A stretch of 64,000 bases of DNA from Magicicada septendecula. Lineage: Eukaryota > Arthropoda > Insecta > Hemiptera > Cicadidae. This document shows, in pieces, positions 32,703-44,121 of this stretch. A program made the position numbers and the translations under genes. The stretch spans positions 203,195,964 to 203,259,963 of the forward strand of contig CM068373.1 in assembly GCA_034769895.1 (NCBI GenBank), read 5' to 3'. The notes below the pieces were generated by a model that saw nothing but the letters and a program-made list of their open reading frames with translations, ran no database searches and was not told where the DNA came from. Each line of letters starts with the position of its first letter. The first letter of the stretch is position 1.

Positions 32703-33716
32703 GTGGCTGAATCACTTGAATTACAAAATACGTTAGCTGCAGTATTATCCAATGAAGTAAATAGAGCTAATAAAGAGGAAGCAATAATACAAAATAGGTC
32801 ACTACTTGATGAGAATAAGGAAATTTTTACCACGGTGCATGAACAAGCTAAAAAAAATAAACAACTTATAGAATCGACAGAAAAGCGTATCGGAGAGAAA
32901 GTCGAGTTAATTCGTAGTAACATTGAGTTAGCACTACAAGCTAATAATTCACGTCTTATTGACTGTGAAGCTAAGATCAATGTCATGGAAGAAATAATGG
33001 TAAATCATACATCGACGGCGAATGAATTGGTAGCAGAGCAGGAACAGCGGATACAGGAGTTAAACAACAGCTGACCCGACTCCACATTACCACGATACCT
33101 GCGAACCTGACCACATATATTTATAAAACTTGTGACGAACCCAATTCGCAATTAAAATTCTATGGTAGAGAAACTGAAAATCCCCTCCACTTTCTCAAAA
33201 ACTGCGAGAGAGCTATGGATGCAATAAATGACAACCTAGGCGTAATGGACAAACTAACCTGGGTGGTGAGAAGGTACCGTGGCCGAATGGTTCGACCTGG
33301 TGCGGCATTTTTGGGCTAGGTACTAGAACAGCGAGATACAAAGAAAGATCCGTGTACAGCTGAAATTTGGAAAATATTCAAATATGAAAGGTTCAAAAGA
33401 AAACTATTTAATCCAGCTGATATCTCGAGCCAAGTATCTGGAACCGGAAGTGACAGAAGCAGAAATGGTAAGTAAGTTAGCTCACCATTTTGGATGCGGA
33501 ATTCAAATCGCGGTTATTACATAAGGGGTTAAATCCTTATAAGAACTACTCTTGTTATTGACTAAATGGGATAATGTAGATAACCCAAGTAATAATAATG
33601 ATCAATCACGTAAACAATTTCAGCCACAACAACAACAACAGTTTAAAAATAAACCAAGATTTCAAAGATTCAATCAAAGCAGAGTATCGGCAATTACTGA
33701 GAACAATGCAAATTAA
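32703..33716 (+). pseudogene. gag: gag of U2
   Basis: Coiled-coil frame 32703-33074 with a Gln-to-Lys change (QAKKN), then the same broken capsid-like part; four CAA repeats in the Gln-rich end. Confidence 0.7.
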
Positions 33717-36700
33717 AAGCAGCCAACAAATCGTGTTGCATGGCGTGGGTCCGTGCGATAAGATTAATGATATAAATAAAAATAAGAATACAAATACAAT
33801 TAAAGCATACAATAACAAGCGGCAGTATCATAAATTATATGTTAGCAAGAAGAGTGATAGTAACGTATACAATGCTTCTGGCTTATACCCTGTTGATGTT
33901 AGGAATGAATTAATATATAATAACTGTGTGGATGAATGTGTGGAAAATACTAGAGTTGAGGACAATAATGGCATTGTTGTGATAGCGAGAATCAATGGTT
34001 GTGTTGGTAATGTTTTGCTAAATAGTGATGCGCTAGTGTCGTTAATTAATGAAAAATTTATTAACAAACATAAGCACCAATTTAAGAAAACACCTATCTT
34101 GTAAATAATACTATGGTTACTACGACGACCGGAGATACACAAATTATTTGTAAACAGGCACTTATATAAATAATTATACAAGGCATAGAAATTGAAGTGA
34201 CAGTCCTTATAGTTAAAAATCTAGTATATGACGTTATATTAGGTACTGACACTTTAAGAAAAATACATGCCACAATCGATTTCAGTAACAAAAAAGTTAC
34301 ATGCACAATTCGATATAAATTATACACAGTTAAATTGGGATATGTTGACAGCGACTTGAAGCAGGCAGAGCAGTGTACTACCATACAAAAGCCAGTTTTA
34401 ATTTCGTAGATAAGATAAGGAGTAGCGGGCAGTTCACCGGCAATAAACTAACAGCTGATCAAGAGAAACGGTTAAATAATATCTTAAACAAGTACGAATT
34501 GGTTTTTAAAAACGAACACACCGTTATTTACATATATGTACTTAGGATAAATGTAATTGGTGAAAATAAGTTTGTCCGGAAAACTTATCCAATTCCATTA
34601 CACTACCAAGGGCAAGTTGAGGAAGAAATTAAGAAAATGTTAACAAATGATATTATTGAATGTGCTGATAGTAACTTCCTTAATCCTGTGGTAGTGGTTA
34701 AAAAAAATAATAACGATATACGTATTTGTTTAGATATGCGCAACCTAAACAGCATACGCAAAAGTGCTAAGATTGTGCACCCAATGCCGAGAACCTACTT
34801 ATAAAATGTCAAGGGGTCAGGTACATTTCGAGGCGGGACCTCAAAAGCGGGTTTTCGCAGATTCCATTAGCTGAAGATTGCCGCAAATTTACGACATTCC
34901 TTTATAACAACAAATGATACCAGTTTAGGGTAGTCACTTTCGGGTTAGTGACCAGTTTTGCTACAAATGTTAAATGTCTAGAATTGGCACTAGGACCGGA
35001 AGTAGAGGAATTCGTATGCGTGTTTGTGGATGGCATACTTGTAATATCTAAATCTTTCGAAGAGCATTTAAGTCACCTCGATAGTGTCTTCCGAAAGTTA
35101 AGAGATGCCAATCTTTTGCTTAACTTGGACAAGTGTCAGTTTGGACAATCCCAAATAAAATTCTTGGGTCACATTATTTTGGCAGATGGGGTCAGTACCA
35201 ATCCTGAGAAAATCCAGGCCATCACCGATTTTCCTAACCCCAAGAAAGCAAAAGATATCAGGGCGTTCCTCGGATTGACCGGGTATTTTCGTCGTTTCAC
35301 ACCTGAATAGAACCACTTCTGGAACTACTAAGAAAAAATACCAAATGGCGATGGGAAGAGCGGTATGAGGCAGTATTCAATGCTACCAAGAACTTGAATA
35401 GTAAGAACCTGCATATATTCCATCTTGAAAAAGAAGGGAATTATGTACTTAATTGTGACGCGTCGGACTACGCGATAGGCGGAGTGTTATATGAGCGGAA
35501 TAACCAAGGTGAACACGAGGTAATTCCCCACGTGAGTCGTTCATTAAAAGGTGGTGAGAGGAACTATTTTACGTCGGAGAAGGAAATTCTCGCGATAGTA
35601 TATTGTATCAGCAAATTCAGATATTACCTTGTAGGACAACACATCGAGATTTTATCAGACAATCAGGCGTTGTCTGTCTTTCATGGTCAAATGTAAACTC
35701 ACAAATGCGACCATATCGCGATGGATCATGGGGATCCAAGAATATGATTTTAGTATAAAATATTGAAAAGCCAGTGAAAACAAAAAAGCAGATAGGCCAA
35801 CTTTAAGTAGACATCCCCCGATTATTGAAGAACAATACGCCTCAACAAGGAATGAAGTACAGATCTTGACAATTAAGTATGTATTACCAGACACATTAAA
35901 AACTAGGTTAAAAAATATAAACATCAAGCAACAGCGGGATACTAAATTAAAGAAAGTCAGCTATGATATAAGAGTACAGTACAACTCAAAGTACAAAATA
36001 GCCAATGATGTGTTATACAAGATCATAGACGAGCAGTGGAAGATAATGGTACCTGATGAACTAGTCGAGGATTTAACTTGGGCGTGCCATGACAGTCTGG
36101 CGCACGCGGGAGCATATAAATGCTATTTAACAATGCGAGAAGACTTTGTGTGGTTAAATATGGCTAGAAAAGTTAAATCTATTTTGCGTACCTGTCACAT
36201 ATGCCAAACTGCAAAATACCCGAATCAACACACGTATGTAGAAATGTGCAATATTATTACTAAAAACAAAATTGAATTATTATGTATTGATTTTTAGGTG
36301 CACTACCGCGTGCATCAAGGGGTATGAGGAATCTGGTGGTGTGCACGGATGCGTTCTCTAAACAAGTAAGTCTATATATGCAATAGGACGACCCACTACG
36401 GCGGCCGTATTAAATGTTTTTTTAAATAAATACATCCATAAATATGGTCACGTAAAAAAAAAATTGTATCTGACCAGAGTAAACAGTTCACCAATAGGAA
36501 GTGGTAATCCGAATTGGAAAAGCACAATATCCAGACTGTGTTAACAGCGATCCGAAGACCGCAGGACAACCTCGCTGAAAGGGTCAACAGAGAGTTAGGT
36601 CGACTGTTCCGTACTTATTTTAATACCAACCAAAGTAGATGGCTGGATTATCTCGAATTTTTCGAGCGGTCCATCAACGGAAATTACAATGACACAACAG

Positions 36701-37109
36701 GATTTACACCTAACAAGTTGCAAACTGTAGAAATGCCCAAGCGTGCCTGGGATGAGAGCATCAGGAGAATTCCAACGCAAAATTTGCCTATTCCGAGCGA
36801 GGTGAAACGTAGAGAAGCCAGGAGACGCATTAAGAAATGTGCCAAAGAACGGCGTAATGATTCAATGCAGACCACAAGCTGGTAACATTTAAAATTGGCG
36901 AGAGGGTACTCCCGATGGCTTTGAATGTCTGTCAAAGGGAGGATAACACTGCAGGCAAATTCTTTAGGTTGTACAATGGCCCATACATTTTATCCGAGCA
37001 GGTTGGTAAAAACACCTATATTGTAACCAACCCTAGTACTAACCGTATTATAAGGAAATTCCATGTATCATCCCTAAGAAATTATTATGTCAGAGATTAT
37101 TGTTCCTAA
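33598..37109 (+). pseudogene. pol: pol of U2
   Basis: Protease 33598-34104, where the first active-site Asp is also changed (NSD). A TAA near 34168 breaks the protease C-terminal part (open again 34197-34409). RT fingers run 34373-34804, the longest version. RT palm 34948-35310 (FVDG), RNase H 35394-35696, integrase zinc finger 35866-36297, distal core 36514-36885, GPY/F 36915-37109. Confidence 0.8.
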
Positions 37110-37130
37110 TATGGTAGGGTATAGGTGGTA

Positions 37131-37522
37131 TGAATGTTTTAAGAAAATTATGTGAAATATGAGTGTAAATTTATAATTTTATATGAGATGTCAGAATAAA
37201 TGATTTGAACAAACGGAGTATACTTTCAGTTATGAAAATGAAGTCAGAAGTGTTGATACGCTTATCTGTGTTTGAGATTATAAGTCAGATTCAACCACGT
37301 GTATTTGTTTGTATTTTATAAACCTACCAAAACTGAATACATAAAGTCTTGAAAACAAATAAAATACTGTACATGACGTTTTGTTTAATTTAAATATATC
37401 ATATAAACAATTATTTACTTATGTTATAAATAAATAATGTTTCTACACCTCCAATATAGACTTGTGCATATTTTATACACTCAAAATTATCCTATGCGAA
37501 AATATTTATTTGTATAGTCGCA
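37131..37522 (+). repeat. LTR of U3
   Basis: 392 bp, middle type; primer site about 11 bases downstream. Confidence 0.6.
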
Positions 37523-37904
37523 TAGAGATATTTGGCGTTGACAACATGTGGCACGATTTTATTATAATTTATTAATATTATATATTTTGTAATTATGATT
37601 CATATGGACTAATTTGTGTGTGTTCTGTTTGTAAGCAGGGAGTGTATATAATTTGTTGAATATTCTCTGTAAGCAGATATTTGAACAGTATTATTAATTT
37701 AGTTTATTTGGAGGTTTGAATTATTATCTGTATATGTAGCGTATTTGGTTAAGTATTGTGAACATTTGATTACGATACTAGTCTGTGACGTTGTACAACA
37801 TATAAACTGAACATTAATACTATAATAATAAGAGTTAATAATAGTGCCGTTTATGTTAAATAAGGACCACAATATTTGTTTGAATATATAAAATAACTAT
37901 AAAT

Positions 37905-38918
37905 GTGGCTGAATCACTTGAATTACAAAATACGTTAGCTGCAGTATTATCCAATGAAGTAAATAGAGCTAATAAAGAGGAAGCAATAATACAAAATACG
38001 TCACTACTTGATGAGAATAAGGAAATTTTTACCACGGTGCATGAACAAGCTAAACAAAATAAACAACTTATAGAATCGACAGAAAAGCGTATCGGAGAGA
38101 AAGTCGAGTTAATTCGTAGTAACATTGAGTTAGCACTACAAGCTAATAATTCACGTCTTATTGACTGTGAAGCTAAGATCAATGTCATGGAAGAAATAAT
38201 GGTAAATCATACATCGACGGCGAATGAATTGGTAGCAGAGCAGGAACAGCGGATACAGGAGTTAAACAACAGCTGACCCGACTCCACATTACCACGATAC
38301 CTGCGAACCTGACCACATATATTTATAAAACTTGTGACGAACCCAATTCGCAATTAAAATTCTATGGTAGAGAGACTGAAAATCCCCTCCACTTTCTCAA
38401 AAACTGCGAGAGAGCTATGGATGCAATAAATGACAACCTAGGCGTAATGGACAAACTAACCTGGGTGGTGAGAAGGTACCGTGGCCGAATGGTTCGACCT
38501 GGTGCGGCATTTTTGGGCTAGGTACTAGAACAGCGAGATACAAAGAAAGATCCGTGTACAGCTGAAATTTGGAAAATATTCAAATATGAAAGGTTCAAAA
38601 GAAAACTATTTAATCCAGCTGATATCTCGAGCCAAGTATCTGGAACCGGAAGTGACAGAAGCAGAAATGGTAAGTAAGTTAGCTCACCATTTTGGATGCG
38701 GAATTCAAATCGCGGTTATTACATAAGGGGTTAAATCCTTATAAGAACTACTCTTGTTATTGACTAAATGGGATAATGTAGATAACCCAAGTAATAATAA
38801 TGATCAATCACGTAAACAATTTCAGCCACAACAACAACAACAGTTTAAAAATAAACCAAGATTTCAAAGATTCAATCAAAGCAGAGTATCGGCAATTACT
38901 GAGAACAATGCAAATTAA
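37905..38918 (+). pseudogene. gag: gag of U3
   Basis: Coiled-coil frame 37905-38276 (unique Arg-to-Thr in QNTSLL), same downstream breaks; four CAA repeats. Confidence 0.7.
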
Positions 38919-39306
38919 AAGCAGCCAACAAATCGTGTTGCATGGCGTGGGTCCGTGCGATAAGATTAATGATATAAATAAAAATAAGAATACAAATACA
39001 ATTAAAGCATACAATAACAAGCGGCAGTATCATAAATCATATGTTAGCAAGAAGGGTGATAGTAACGTATACAATGCTTCTGGCTTATACCCTGTTGATG
39101 TTAGGAATGAATTAATATATAATAACTGTGTGGATGAATGTGTGGAAAATACTAGAGTTGAGGACAATAATGGCGTTGTTGTGATAGCGAGAATCAATGG
39201 TTGTGTTGGTAATGTTTTGCTAGATAGTGATGCGCTAGTGTCGTTAATTAATGAAAAATTTATTAACAAACATAAGCACCAATTTAAGAAAACACCTATC
39301 TTGTAA
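38800..39306 (+). pseudogene. Protease region, U3
   Basis: 168 codons; the first about 40 overlap the end of gag in another frame. The retropepsin active-site loop is at residues 140-149, but reads LLDSDALVSL: the Gly of the D-S/T-G triad is Asp (39229-39231), which should abolish activity. The same in all units; U2 also loses the first Asp. Confidence 0.75.
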
Positions 39307-39314
39307 ATAATACT

Positions 39315-39584
39315 ATGGTTACTACGACGACCGGAGATACACAAATTATTTGTAAACAAGCACTTATATCAATAATTATACAAGGCATAGAAATTGAAGT
39401 GACAGTCCTTATATTTAAAAATCTAGTATATGACGTTATATTAGGTACTGACACTTTAAGAAAAATACATGCCACAATCTATTTCAGTAACAAAAAAGTT
39501 ACATGCACAATTCGATATAAATTATACACAGTTAAATTGGGATATGTTGACAGCGACTTGAAGCAGGCAGAGCAGTGTATATAA
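39315..39584 (+). pseudogene. Protease C-terminal part, U3
   Basis: 89 codons after a stop and frame change. Contains the YDVILGTDTLRK segment typical of the end of retropepsin domains in Ty3/gypsy Pol. Ends early at TATATAA near 39580. Confidence 0.7.
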
Positions 39585-39701
39585 CATACAAAAGCCAGTT
39601 TTAATTTCGTAGATAAGATAAGGAGTAGCGGGCAGTTCACCGGCAATAAACTAACAGCTGATCAAGAGAAACGGTTAAATAATATCTTAAACAAGTACGA
39701 A

Positions 39702-40007
39702 TTGGTTTTTAAAAACGAACACACCGTTATTAACATATATGTACTTAGGTTACATGTAATTGGTGAAAATAAGTTTGTCCGGAAAACTTATCCAATTCCA
39801 TTACACTACCAAGGGCTATTTGAGGAAGAAATTAAGAAAATGTTAACAAATGATATTATTGAATGTGCTGATAGTAACTTCCTTAATCCTGTGGTAGTGG
39901 TTAAAAAAAATAATAACGATATACGTATTTGTTTAGATATGCGCAACCTAAACAGCATACGCAAAAGTGCTAAGATTGTGCACCCAATGCCGAGAACCTA
40001 CTTATAA
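39702..40007 (+). pseudogene. Reverse transcriptase, fingers, U3
   Basis: 101 codons. YPIPLHYQ and EEEIKKMLTNDIIE, then NPVVVVKK and CLDMRNLNSI: the start of the RT domain up to the conserved D-x-R-x-LN motif, then TAA after RTYL. The bases up to 40150 carry the DLKSGF and CRKFTTFLYNNK motifs in shifted frames with a TGA in place of a sense codon at about 40117. Confidence 0.75.
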
Positions 40008-40150
40008 AATGTCAAGGGGTCAAGTACATTTCGAGGTGGGACCTCAAAAGCGGGTTTTCGCAGATTCCATTAGCTGAAGATTGCCGCAAATTTACGACAT
40101 TCCTTTATAACAACAAATGATACCAGTTTAGGGTAGTCACTTTCGGGTTA

Positions 40151-40513
40151 GTGACCAGTCTTGCTACAATTGTTAAATGTCTAGAATTGGCACTAGGACC
40201 GGAAGTAGAGGAATTCGTATGCGTGTTTGTGGATGGCATACTTGTAATATCTAAATCTTTCGAAGAGCATTTAAGTCACCTCGATAGTGCCCTCCGAAAG
40301 TTAAGAGATGCCAATCTTTTGCTTAACTTGGACAAGTGTCAGTTTGGACAATCCCAAATAAAATTCTTGGGTCACATTAATTTGGCAGATGGGGTCAGTA
40401 CCAATCCTGAGAAAATCCAGGCCATCACCGATTTTCCTAACCCCAAGAAAGCAAAAGATATCAGGGCGTTCCTCGGATTGACCGGGTATTTTCGTCGTTT
40501 CACACCTGAATAG
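40151..40513 (+). pseudogene. Reverse transcriptase, palm and thumb, U3
   Basis: 120 codons. Catalytic box reads FVDGILVIS (residues 26-34): Gly (40235-40237) stands in place of the second Asp of the catalytic pair, so no polymerase activity is expected. Followed by LNLDKCQFGQ, FLGH and FLGLTGYFRRF, the usual palm/thumb and connection motifs. In all units. Confidence 0.8.
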
Positions 40514-40596
40514 AACCACTTCTGGAACTACTAAGAAAAAATACCAAATGGCGATGGGAAGAGCGGTATGAGGCAGTATTCAATGCTACCAAGAAC

Positions 40597-40899
40597 TTGA
40601 ATAATAAGAACCTGCATATATTCCATCTTGAAAAAGAAGGGAATTATGTACTTAATTGTGACGCGTCGGACTACGCGATAGGCGGAGTGTTATATGAGCG
40701 GAATAACCAAGGTGAACACGAGGTAATTCCCCACGTGAGTCGTTCATTAAAAGGTGGTGAGAGGAACTATTTTACGTCGGAGAAGGAAATTCTCGCGATA
40801 GTATATTGTATCAGCAAATTCAGATATTACCTTGTAGGACAACACATCGAGATTTTATCAGACAATCAGGCGTTGTCTGTCTTTCATGATCAAATGTAA
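40597..40899 (+). pseudogene. RNase H domain, U3
   Basis: 100 codons with LNCDASDYAIGG (first Asp), EKEILAIVY (Glu) and ILSDNQAL (Asp) of Ty3/gypsy RNase H, so the acidic residues are kept, but a TAA cuts it after SVFHDQM. Confidence 0.8.
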
Positions 40900-41068
40900 A
40901 CTCACAAATGCGACCATATCGCGATGGATCATGGGGATCCAAGAATATGATTTTAGTATAAAATATTGAAAAGCCAGTGAAAACAAAATAGCAGATAGGC
41001 CAACTTTAAGTAGACATCCCCCGATTATTGAAGAACAATACTCCTCAACAAGGAATGAAGTACAGATC

Positions 41069-41500
41069 TTGACAATTAAGTATGTATTACCAGACACATT
41101 AAAAACTAGGTTAAAAAATATAAACATCAAGCAACAGCGGGATACTAAATTAAAGAAAGTCAGCTATGATATAAGAGTACAGTACAACTCAAAGTACAAA
41201 ATAGCCAATGATGTGTTATACAAGATCATAGACGAGCAGTGGAAGATAATGGTACCTGATGAACTAGTCGAGGATTTAACTTGGGGGTGCCATGACAGTC
41301 TGGCGCACGCGGGAGCATATAAATGCTATTTAACAATGCGAGAAGACTTTGTGTGGTTAAATATGGCTAGAAAAGTTAAATATATTTTGCGTACCTGTCA
41401 CATATGCCAAACTGCAAAATACCCGAATCAACACACGTATGTAGAAATGTGCAATATTATTACTAAAAACAAAATTGAATTATTATGTATTGATTTTTAG
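41069..41500 (+). pseudogene. Integrase zinc-finger and start of core, U3
   Basis: 143 codons. HDSLAHAG...TCHICQ gives the His-His-Cys-Cys zinc-binding domain (spacing H-x4-H, one more than usual). Ends with TAG right after the first catalytic Asp (CIDF), the stop shared by all units. The next 200 bases hold GALPRASRG, VCTDAFSK and VSDQ pieces in broken frames. Confidence 0.8.
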
Positions 41501-41716
41501 GTGCACTACCGCGTGCATCAAGGGGTATGAGGAATCTGGTGGTGTGCACGGATGCGTTCTCTAAACAAGTAAGTCTATATATGCAATAGGACGACCCACT
41601 ACGGCGGCCGTATTAAATGTTTTTTTAAATAAATACATCCATAAATATGGTCACGTAAAAAAAAAATTGTATCTGACCAGAGTAAACAGTTCACCAATAG
41701 GAAGTGGTAATCCGAA

Positions 41717-42088
41717 TTGGAAAAGCACAATATCCAGACTGTGTTAACAGCGATCCGAAGACCGCAGGACAACCTCGCTGAAAGGGTCAACAGAGAGTTA
41801 GGTCGACTGTTCCGTACTTATTTTAATACCAACCAAAGTAGATGGCTGGATTATCTCGAATTTTTTGAGCGGTCCATCAACGGAAATTACAATGACACAA
41901 CAGGATTTACACCTAACAAGTTGCAAACTGTAGAAATGCCCAAGCGTGCCTGGGATGAGAGCATCAGGAGAATTCCAACGCAAAATTTGCCTATTCCGAG
42001 CGAGGTGAAACGTAGAGAAGCCAGGAGACGCATTAAGAAATGTGCCAAAGAACGGCGTAATGATTCAATGCAGACCACAAGCTGGTAA
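41717..42088 (+). pseudogene. Integrase distal core, U3
   Basis: 123 codons with NLAERVNRELGRLFR, the helix bearing the catalytic Glu, then RSINGNYNDTTGFTP and a basic linker. Begins on a non-ATG codon; the natural frame is joined upstream but interrupted. Confidence 0.8.
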
Positions 42089-42117
42089 CATTTAAAATTG
42101 GCGAGAGGGTACTCCCG

Positions 42118-42312
42118 ATGGCTTTGAATGTCTGTCAAAGGGAGGATAACACTGCAGGCAAATTCTTTAGGTTGTACAATGGCCCATACATTTTATCCGA
42201 GCAGGTTGGTAAAAACATCTATATTGTAACCAACCCTAGTACTAACCGTATTATAAGGAAATTCCATGTATCATCCCTAAGAAATTATTATGTCAGAGAT
42301 TATTGTTCCTAA
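42118..42312 (+). pseudogene. Integrase GPY/F module, U3
   Basis: 64 codons, GKFFRLYNGPYILSEQVG then IIRKFHVSSLRNYY; starts at a real ATG (42118). It has the same fold signature as the fragment at 21139. Carries the KNIYIV variant shared with U4 and U5. Confidence 0.75.
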
Positions 42313-42333
42313 TATGGTAGGGTATAGGTGGTA

Positions 42334-42725
42334 TGAATGTTTTAAGAAAATTATGTGAAATATGAGTGTAAATTTATAATTTTATATGAGATGCCAGAAT
42401 AAATGATTTGAACAAACGGAGTATACTTTCAGTTATGAAAATGAAGTCAGAAGTGTTGATACGCTTATCTGTGTTTGAGATTATAAGTCAGATTCAACCA
42501 CGTGTATTTGTTTGTATTTTATAAACCTACCAAAACTGAATACATAAAGTCTTGAAAACAAATAAAATACTGTACATGACGTTTTGTTTAATTTAAATAT
42601 ATCATATAAACAATTATTTACTTATGTTATAAATAAATAATGTTTCTACACCTCCAATATAGACTTGTGCATATTTTATACACTCAAAATTATCCTATGC
42701 AAAAATATTTATTTGTATAGTCGCA
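42334..42725 (+). repeat. LTR of U4
   Basis: 392 bp, middle type, with GAGATGCCAG variant also in U5 and U6. Confidence 0.6.
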
Positions 42726-43107
42726 TAGAGATATTTGGCGTTGACAACATGTGGCACGATTTTATTATAATTTATTAATATTATATATTTTGTAATTATG
42801 ATTCATATGGACTAATTTGTGTGTGTTCTGTTTGTAAGCAGGGAGTGTATATAATTTGTTGAATATTCTCTGTAAGCAGATATTTGAACAGTATTATTAA
42901 TTTAGTTTATTTGGAGGTTTGAATTATTATCTGTATATGTAGCGTATTTGGTTAAGTATTGTGAACATTTGATTACGATACTAGTCTGTGACGTTGTACA
43001 ACATATAAACTGAACATTAATACTATAATAATAAGAGTTAATAATAGTGCCGTTTATGTTAAATAAGGACCATAATATTTGTTTGAATATATAAAATAAC
43101 TATAAAT

Positions 43108-44121
43108 GTGGCTGAATCACTTGAATTACAAAATACGTTAGCTGCAGTATTATCCAATGAAGTAAATAGAGCTAATAAAGAGGAAGCAATAATACAAAAT
43201 AGGTCACTACTTGATGAGAATAAGGAAATTTTTACCACGGTGCATGAACAAGCTAAACAAAATAAACAACTTATAGAATCGACAGAAAAGCGTATCGGAG
43301 AGAAAGTCGAGTTAATTCGTAGTAACATTGAGTTAGCACTACAAGCTAATAATTCACGTCTTATTGACTGTGAAGCTAAGATCAATGTCATGGAAGAAAT
43401 AATGGTAAATCATACATCGACGGCGAATGAATTGGTAGCAGAGCAGGAACAGCGGATACAGGAGTTAAACAACAGCTGACCCGACTCCACATTACCACGA
43501 TACCTGCGAACCTGACCACATATATTTATAAAACTTGTGACGAACCCAATTCGCAATTAAAATTCTATGCTAGAGAGACTGAAAATCCCCTCCACTTTCT
43601 CAAAAACTGCGAGAGAGCTATGGATGCAATAAATGACAACCTAGGCGTAATGGACAAACTAACCTGGGTGGTGAGAAGGTACCGTGGCCGAATGGTTCGA
43701 CCTGGTGCGGCATTTTTGGGCTAGGTACTAGAACAGCGAGATACAAAGAAAGATCCGTGTACAGCTGAAATTTCGAAAATATTCAAATATGAAAGTTTCA
43801 AAAGAAAACTATTTAATCCAGCTGATATCTCGAGCCAAGTATCTGGAACCGGAAGTGACAGAAGCAGAAATGGTAAGTAAGTTAGCTCACCATTTTGGAT
43901 GCGGAATTCAAATCGCGGTTATTACATAAGGGGTTAAATCCTTATAAGAACTACTCTTGTTATTGACTAAATGGGATAATGTAGATAACCCAAGTAATAA
44001 TAATGATCAATCACGTAAACAATTTCAGCCACAACAACAACAACAGTTTAAAAATAAACCAAGATTTCAAAGATTCAATCAAAGCAGAGTATCGGCAATT
44101 ACTGAGAACAATGCAAATTAA
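43108..44121 (+). pseudogene. gag: gag of U4
   Basis: Coiled-coil frame 43108-43479; downstream breaks as in other units; four CAA repeats; a unique Gly-to-Ala type change at about 43569 (TATGCTAGAG). Confidence 0.7.

Larger units (their letters stand above)
38800..42312 (+). pseudogene. pol: pol of U3 (reference unit; parts listed separately)
   Basis: All parts of pol can be recognised in order, in at least eight separate frames. The linker between RNase H and integrase has a TGA (KYTGAKAS type break) as in most units. It is used as reference because its frames are the least altered beyond the shared damage. Confidence 0.8.
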
